The notes under the pieces: model-generated
What the model was told of the DNA's origin: nothing
Database searches by the model: none
The model's input: only the letters and a program-made list of their open reading frames with translations
Source of the DNA: a virus
Virus record (IMG/VR): IMGVR_UViG_3300028734_000038
Coordinates: 1 to 39,539 of that record
Direction: 5' to 3' (one strand)
DNA: 39,539 bases
Position numbers and translations under genes: made by a program
Shown: positions 36,114 through 39,539 of the stretch, piece after piece
Layout of the letters: each line of letters begins with the position of its first letter
Position numbering within the stretch: position 1 is the first letter of the stretch

Positions 36114-36455
36114 ATGAAAGAATTTAAGATCGAAGGCAAGCCATTAGAAGATTTGAAAACTGTAATGATTTTCAGAAAGTATAAGAACGGCGAAGTCATT
36201 GCTTTAATGCCATACGAAATTGCCGATATGCAGGGTCACATAATGTCATACATGCATCAGGTTCAACATTGTGCAACTGATTACAATGGCGTTGTAAGTC
36301 AAACAAAGTTGGCTAAACCAGAAGAGTATGCCGAATTACTTAAGGAACTTGAATGGGTTGGTTACGAAGTGAAAGCCAATTTAAAAAGAAATCACAATGT
36401 TTATTTGAAAGAGTATTACAGAATCGAGAACCTTTACAAAGAATCTTATAAATAA
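36114..36455 (+). CDS. Small unknown protein
   Basis: 113 residues: KTVMIFRKYKNGEVIALMPYE, then MQGHIMSYMHQVQHCATDYNGVV, then YAELLKELEWVGYEVKANLKRNH and a basic C-terminus. The pattern VIFRK..NGE.IALFP.....G....Y.H.GQHC..DY....T..A...EY..L..EL...GY.L is a recurrent small protein of Bacteroidota mobile elements; function unknown. First of two genes in an ECF unit. Confidence 0.8.
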   Translation: MKEFKIEGKPLEDLKTVMIFRKYKNGEVIALMPYEIADMQGHIMSYMHQVQHCATDYNGVVSQTKLAKPEEYAELLKELEWVGYEVKANLKRNHNVYLKEYYRIENLYKESYK

Positions 36456-36461
36456 ATTAAT

Positions 36462-36620
36462 ATGGTACAGCTACAAAGATCGCAATACATTCCAACGCTA
36501 CAGGAATATAATAACTCAAGGCTGATTGCTACAGATGTTTTATCTGGTCAGGAATATAGAAGGAAACTTCGCAGGGATAAAAGACACCCAGAAAAAATAT
36601 CTTTCAAAGGATATAAATAA
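36462..36620 (+). CDS. Tiny basic protein
   Basis: 52 residues: VQLQRSQYIPTLQEYNNSRL then a strongly basic part (EYRRKLRRDKRHPEKI). Six bases after the previous stop. Could bind nucleic acid by charge; no family recognised. Confidence 0.6.
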   Translation: MVQLQRSQYIPTLQEYNNSRLIATDVLSGQEYRRKLRRDKRHPEKISFKGYK

Positions 36621-36640
36621 TTAACTATTTTTTTGTAACA

Positions 36641-36672
36641 TTTGCAAAAGTCATTTTTATTGTTTATCTTTG
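36641..36672 (+). promoter_or_regulatory. Host-type promoter of sigma gene 2
   Basis: TTTG (36641-36644), 20-nt spacer, TATCTTTG (36665-36672). TGTAAC occurs just upstream but has no CGTA at the right distance. Sigma gene 2 is thus read by host polymerase, not by the ECF class. Confidence 0.75.
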
Positions 36673-36699
36673 TACCCTAATCAATTTAAATAATCTTGT

Positions 36700-37215
36700 A
36701 TGGAAAGGTATTCAGATTTTAATAAAGTTTATGTTGAGCACAAAGCTATGGTGTTTAACTTCGTTCTAATCAGAACAAACAACCGTGAAGTCTCGGAAGA
36801 GATTACAAGCGATGTATTTGTAAAAGTAGCTGAATGTATGGATGTTTTTAATCCTGAGATTGCCAAGTTCACAACTTGGATGCTTACCATAGCAACGAAT
36901 AAGATTAAAGATTACTACAGATCATTGCAGACAGTTGCCAAACTTGGCGAAGTCTATTTATCTGAATACGTTCAAGCCGTTGCCCCAGATAGTAATGATT
37001 CAATTGAAAATGATGAACTAAGGGCACAAATTGATCGTGCTTTTGATGTTCTTAAGGATATTGAAAAACAGGTTGCTGATCTTTATATTAAACAGGATAA
37101 GCAATACAAAGAGATTGCTGCACTGTTGGATATTCCAATTGGCTCAGTCAAAGGCTATTTAAGCCGTGCCAGAATGAAAATGCAAATCTATCTTAAAGAT
37201 GTTTATGCTAACTAA
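36700..37215 (+). CDS. ECF-type sigma factor 2
   Basis: 171 residues, regions 2 and 4 only. Region 2: FNKVYVEHKAMVFNFVLIRT, EITSDVFVKVAECMDVFN, KFTTWMLTIATNKIKDYYRS. Region 4: LKDIEKQVADLYIKQDKQYKE, then IAALLDIPIGSVKGYLSRARMKM. It resembles sigma 1 in length and in the S/T-DVFVKV motif, so the two may be an old duplication or a two-step cascade. It lies inside the ECF-promoter array. No membrane-anchored anti-sigma candidate is adjacent. Confidence 0.93.
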   Translation: MERYSDFNKVYVEHKAMVFNFVLIRTNNREVSEEITSDVFVKVAECMDVFNPEIAKFTTWMLTIATNKIKDYYRSLQTVAKLGEVYLSEYVQAVAPDSNDSIENDELRAQIDRAFDVLKDIEKQVADLYIKQDKQYKEIAALLDIPIGSVKGYLSRARMKMQIYLKDVYAN

Positions 37216-37250
37216 GATATATCTTGTCCATAATAATGTTTGTGTAATTA

Positions 37251-37284
37251 AAAACCCTGAAAGTTGTAACCTTTCAGGGTTTTG
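37251..37284 (+). terminator. Terminator overlapping an ECF promoter
   Basis: AAACCCTGAAAG pairs with CTTTCAGGGTTT around the loop TTGTAAC, which is the -35 of the next promoter; T4 tail. Initiation and termination signals share the same bases. Confidence 0.88.
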
Positions 37285-37294
37285 TTCGTATAAT
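37265..37294 (+). promoter_or_regulatory. ECF-type promoter for 37315
   Basis: TGTAAC-N16-CGTATAAT followed by CTTAAACAAACA. The -35 lies in the loop of the upstream terminator and its spacer is the terminator's right arm. Confidence 0.88.
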
Positions 37295-37314
37295 CTTAAA
37301 CAAACATAGAAATC

Positions 37315-37515
37315 ATGAAAAAGGTTATTTTAACCATTGGCGGCACAAAGTATGAAGTTCACTTCACGATATTAAAGTATGGCTCAAAAGGTTGTTACAT
37401 TACCATTGAATCTGTATTTTCAACAATACAAAACTGCATGTCTATTTTAGGCTACACTGAAACCGATATCGAAAACAAAGTTATTTCTGCCTTATCACAG
37501 GCTACAGATATTTAG
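37315..37515 (+). CDS. Small unknown protein
   Basis: 66 residues, strand-helix-strand: KKVILTIGGTKYEVHFTILKY, then CYITIESVFSTIQNCMSILG, then a C-terminal helix. No family recognised. Single-gene ECF unit; its stop lies 1 nt before the next TGTAAC. Confidence 0.72.
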   Translation: MKKVILTIGGTKYEVHFTILKYGSKGCYITIESVFSTIQNCMSILGYTETDIENKVISALSQATDI

Positions 37516-37516
37516 T

Positions 37517-37546
37517 TGTAACCTTTTTGAATCTGTATCGTATAAT
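37517..37546 (+). promoter_or_regulatory. ECF-type promoter for 37569
   Basis: TGTAAC-N16-CGTATAAT followed by CTTAAACAAACA. Confidence 0.88.
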
Positions 37547-37568
37547 CTTAAACAAACATACCTATATT

Positions 37569-37754
37569 ATGACAGCTTTTGAGAATGAGAATAAAGTTTA
37601 TTACATTAGAAACCTTGGCAGATACGAGGAAGACGAGGACAGCGACATTCGTTTGACAAAGGAACTCAAAAGGCAATCAAAGCCAAAGCGACAGGTTGTT
37701 GAACATAACGTCAGCCAGAAGTTTAATCAAAAATTGAAAAACTCACGACGATAA
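37569..37754 (+). CDS. Small charged protein
   Basis: 61 residues from ATG 37569; a longer frame with a TTG start reads through the promoter and is rejected. Acidic middle (RYEEDEDSDIRLTKEL) and basic C-terminus (KRQSKPKRQVVEHN...). No family recognised. Confidence 0.7.
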   Translation: MTAFENENKVYYIRNLGRYEEDEDSDIRLTKELKRQSKPKRQVVEHNVSQKFNQKLKNSRR

Positions 37755-37835
37755 GTTTTTAGGTCAGGTTCAAGACGGCTGAACTTGGGTAACTGTCTCA
37801 CAAGGTAGCCTACAAGCTTATTTAAAACATATACA
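37755..37835 (+). other. Structured leader between small genes
   Basis: 81 bases holding a GTTCA/TGAAC hairpin (7-nt loop) and no promoter of either class. The next gene is probably expressed from the promoter at 37517. Confidence 0.4.
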
Positions 37836-37997
37836 ATGAAACCAAAGAAGACTATAGGCGTTCTAATCGACTACGTTAAAGCGAACCGAAAAGGCTCAAG
37901 GGACGCAGAACTGGAGCACTCAACTGGATGGACAGCAACGCATAAGGTTCACAAGTCAGACAAAACATATTCCAGAAAAAAGGCAAAGAATCTGTAA
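37836..37997 (+). CDS. Tiny basic protein
   Basis: 53 residues, strongly basic (KPKKTIGVLIDYVKANRKGSR, then HKVHKSDKTYSRKKAKNL). The TAA stop is inside the next TGTAAC. Resembles small Bacteroidota mobile-element proteins with an opening KK..I...I.Y.K..RK.SR..E. Function unknown. Confidence 0.65.
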   Translation: MKPKKTIGVLIDYVKANRKGSRDAELEHSTGWTATHKVHKSDKTYSRKKAKNL

Positions 37998-38022
37998 CCT
38001 TTTTTCTGGAATCTCGTATAAT
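37993..38022 (+). promoter_or_regulatory. ECF-type promoter without the usual leader
   Basis: TGTAAC-N16-CGTATAAT; followed by ATAGTGTAGCC, not CTTAAACAAACA. No ORF before the next promoter at 38071, so either a very short RNA or a tandem promoter for 38121. Confidence 0.8.
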
Positions 38023-38070
38023 ATAGTGTAGCCTTATGGATTAAGCCTAAATAATTATTTTGATATTAGT

Positions 38071-38100
38071 TGTAACCTTTTTTGATATTCATCGTATAAT
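38071..38100 (+). promoter_or_regulatory. ECF-type promoter for 38121
   Basis: TGTAAC-N16-CGTATAAT followed by CTTAAACAAACAC. Confidence 0.88.
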
Positions 38101-38120
38101 CTTAAACAAACACAACGATC

Positions 38121-38348
38121 ATGGCAATAGTAAAAAAGAATTTTAAAGTAATCGGCAAAATCGACAGAGGTAATGGCATCGAAGATTATCCAATTTTTCT
38201 CATGGTCTCTTATGATCAAAAGAAAGGCGAAAACTCAACGTCAATTGATGAAGATGTTCTTTTTGATGTTGAAAATTTGGCAAAAGAACATTTTTTACTA
38301 AATATGAACGTTCCGTATTACGGTGCAAAATCTATTACCGTTGTGTAA
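38121..38348 (+). CDS. Small unknown protein
   Basis: 75 residues: AIVKKNFKVIGKIDRGNGIEDY, then DVLFDVENLAKEHFLLNMNV, ending GAKSITVV. Its TAA stop lies inside the next -35 element. Alpha/beta, no family recognised. Single-gene ECF unit. Confidence 0.72.
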   Translation: MAIVKKNFKVIGKIDRGNGIEDYPIFLMVSYDQKKGENSTSIDEDVLFDVENLAKEHFLLNMNVPYYGAKSITVV

Positions 38349-38373
38349 CCTTTTTTGATATTCATCGTATAAC
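38344..38373 (+). promoter_or_regulatory. ECF-type promoter for 38394
   Basis: TGTAAC-N16-CGTATAAC (one change in the -10) followed by CTTAAACAAACA. Spacer identical to the promoter at 38071, suggesting recent duplication of promoter cassettes. Confidence 0.85.
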
Positions 38374-38393
38374 CTTAAACAAACATTAAGACA

Positions 38394-38837
38394 ATGAAAC
38401 TTTATACAACGACTGCAAAAGGTAATTCATTTTTGGCAAAGACTAATTCAAAAGTCATCGAAGCTATTGACAATGTGATTAATACGGGTATTCGTATTCG
38501 CTTTTGGTATGGCGATGATGAAACGGGCTGTTCGTGGGTTGAAGAAAATGATACAATTGGAACCATCGGTAGGTCAACAGGTGACTATAAAATACCATTA
38601 TTAATTAAGAATAAACGATCTTTAGGCGGCGGCGCAATACTTACTCATTGTATTGTGAAATTGGTCGATATATCCAATAATAAAGTTTTATATGTTCACC
38701 CAAAATTCAGCCTACCAGAAATAGACTGTTATTTCATGAAAGTTATTGTTGATCATAAAGTATATGCAAACTGTGATTCATGGAATCAGGCGATAAGATT
38801 AACAAAGTTTTTAACAGGTCAAAGAAATTGTAAATAG
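38394..38837 (+). CDS. Unknown protein, small beta-rich
   Basis: 147 residues: IRIRFWYGDDETGCSWVEENDTIG then a Gly-rich GRSTGDYKIPLLIKNKRSLGGGAIL, a HCIVKLVDISNNKVLYVHP segment, and a C-terminal helix. The RIRF.YGD..TG..W.EE....G.IGRS.G..K.PLLI......GG..IL....V.I.......Y.HP..... layout is a phage hypothetical seen in several lineages; function unknown. Single-gene ECF unit. Confidence 0.82.
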   Translation: MKLYTTTAKGNSFLAKTNSKVIEAIDNVINTGIRIRFWYGDDETGCSWVEENDTIGTIGRSTGDYKIPLLIKNKRSLGGGAILTHCIVKLVDISNNKVLYVHPKFSLPEIDCYFMKVIVDHKVYANCDSWNQAIRLTKFLTGQRNCK

Positions 38838-38859
38838 GTTGTTTATTCTTTTAGACATT

Positions 38860-38889
38860 TGTAACCTTTTTTAATAGTTTGCGTATAAT
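38860..38889 (+). promoter_or_regulatory. ECF-type promoter for 38912
   Basis: TGTAAC-N16-CGTATAAT followed by CTTAAACAAACAC. Confidence 0.88.
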
Positions 38890-38911
38890 CTTAAACAAAC
38901 ACTTCGACATC

Positions 38912-39211
38912 ATGTTAGAATTCACGAACGCAAGGTCATTCAATTTTAGCTTAAAGAAAGCAGTACAAAAGGAAACAGGCTTAAAAGTATCCGTTGAGAT
39001 CATAAACAGTTACAACTTTCCAAAGTGCTGGGTTCGCATACATGCGCCAAGACCAATAATGTTTTCAAACGAATTCAGGCAAAAAGTATTTACCGCTTGT
39101 GGCTACGACAGCAAAGGACTTTTGGATAGTGACGATATTTGCTATGGTAACATAATGCCTAGCAATATCAGTGCCCATGTTCCCGAATGGCTGAAAGTAT
39201 TCCCTGACTAG
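38912..39211 (+). CDS. Small unknown protein
   Basis: 99 residues from ATG 38912; the longer frame starting at TTG 38879 runs through the promoter. RSFNFSLKKAVQKETGLKVSVE, then PKCWVRIHAPRPIMFSNEFRQKVF, then HVPEWLKVFPD. Alpha/beta, no family recognised. Single-gene ECF unit with terminator. Confidence 0.72.
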   Translation: MLEFTNARSFNFSLKKAVQKETGLKVSVEIINSYNFPKCWVRIHAPRPIMFSNEFRQKVFTACGYDSKGLLDSDDICYGNIMPSNISAHVPEWLKVFPD

Positions 39212-39229
39212 TAAGATAGTCGAATGACT

Positions 39230-39270
39230 ACAAAGATAGTTAATAATTAAGTTGGCTATCTTTGTAACCT
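39230..39270 (+). terminator. Terminator overlapping the next ECF promoter
   Basis: ACAAAGATAG pairs with CTATCTTTGT (10 bp); the right arm ends in the TGTAAC of the next promoter, whose T-rich spacer acts as tail. Confidence 0.75.
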
Positions 39271-39292
39271 TTTTGAATATTCATCGTATAAT
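39263..39292 (+). promoter_or_regulatory. ECF-type promoter for 39319
   Basis: TGTAAC-N16-CGTATAAT followed by CTTAAACAAACAC. Confidence 0.88.
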
Positions 39293-39318
39293 CTTAAACA
39301 AACACTAAAACATTTATC

Positions 39319-39534
39319 ATGGCTGCAACAAAATTACAAGAAAGACATTTTGAAAACGAATTAGTTCATAATCCGAGCTTATATGTCGATCAGACATGCA
39401 ACATGGTTAATCTAACCATTCTGGCAGAAAGTTTTATCGACGAACACCAACCAGCGAACAAAGAACAGGTTTATGAATCAGCTATAGATTGGTTCAAAGG
39501 TTGGAGAGGTAATGTAAGATATCATAATAATTAA
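39319..39534 (+). CDS. Small unknown protein, complete at window end
   Basis: 71 residues: AATKLQERHFENELVHNPSL, then LTILAESFIDEHQPANKEQVYESAIDWFKG, a helical small protein. Stop at 39532-39534. No family recognised; last member of the ECF array visible here. Confidence 0.72.
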   Translation: MAATKLQERHFENELVHNPSLYVDQTCNMVNLTILAESFIDEHQPANKEQVYESAIDWFKGWRGNVRYHNN

Positions 39535-39539
39535 AAATA

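Noticed and set aside
36641-36672. ECF promoter for sigma gene 2 (a TGTAAC lies just upstream)
   Set aside because: No CGTA occurs 16 nt later; a well-matched TTTG-N20-TATCTTTG host-type promoter explains the site, so simple autoregulation by the ECF class is not supported.
1-39539. Alternative genetic code (TAG or TGA recoded, as in some Bacteroidota phages)
   Set aside because: TAA, TAG and TGA all end well-formed genes that abut or overlap their neighbours; only one suspicious in-frame TAG was found.
1-39539. CRISPR arrays and insertion sequences
   Set aside because: No spaced direct-repeat array and no transposase or IS-type terminal repeats were seen; the repeated ECF promoters are regulatory and unequally spaced.

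Overview
The window looks like part of a large, AT-rich bacteriophage genome whose host is a member of the Bacteroidota. The host assignment rests on promoters: at least eleven intergenic sites match the Bacteroidota housekeeping promoter (TTG or TTTG, 19-20 nt, TAnnTTTG), and start codons lack Shine-Dalgarno sequences. The phage assignment rests on short, tightly packed genes with ATGA or TAATG overlaps, about 16 tRNA genes, two homing endonucleases plus the remnant of a third, and many small phage-type proteins. No terminase, capsid, tail or polymerase gene lies in the window.

Layout. 1-3.1 kb: the end of a vWA-domain gene and two unknown phage proteins. 3.1-9 kb: a tRNA island with small genes between the tRNAs, an HNH endonuclease, a Cys-rich/ASCH operon and a YqeY-like protein. 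8.9-14.5 kb: a sugar-modification cluster with five glycosyltransferase-like proteins, GDP-mannose 4,6-dehydratase and a methyltransferase, interrupted by tRNA-Ser and a nuclease remnant. 14.6-16.2 kb: a lipoprotein and an outer-membrane-barrel candidate under one host-type promoter. 16.2-27.1 kb: small unknowns with recognisable enzymes (YopX-like, GIY-YIG, dNTP pyrophosphohydrolase/HAD fusion, metallophosphoesterase, nucleotidyltransferase-like, papain-like cysteine hydrolase, Mom-like GNAT). 27.2-31 kb: probable internal-virion proteins, including an ADP-ribosyltransferase, three of which share an N-terminal helix ending in (N)E. 31.09-31.19 kb: a GC-rich, quadruplex-forming island. 31.4-39.5 kb: an early/regulatory region with two ECF-type sigma factors, a GP88-family protein and about 15 tiny genes.

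Main discoveries. (1) Fifteen promoters with a strictly invariant ECF architecture, TGTAAC-N16-CGTATAA, 13 of them packed into 34.2-39.3 kb around the two phage ECF sigma genes. They look like a phage sigma-factor regulon with one small gene per promoter and terminators fused to the next promoter. (2) The tRNA set is structurally abnormal. Two tRNAs (Ile-GAT, Arg-TCT) share an identical layout in which the D-loop sequence sits after the anticodon arm, and at least five tRNAs with class I anticodons (Cys, Gly, two CAT, Asn) have class II-length variable regions. (3) Three promoters, one of them divergent, share a 26-nt block at exactly 14 nt from TAnnTTTG. This moves the start of the minus-strand gene inward.

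Function names come from motifs read by eye. No database search was run, and all small unknown genes are labelled as such.
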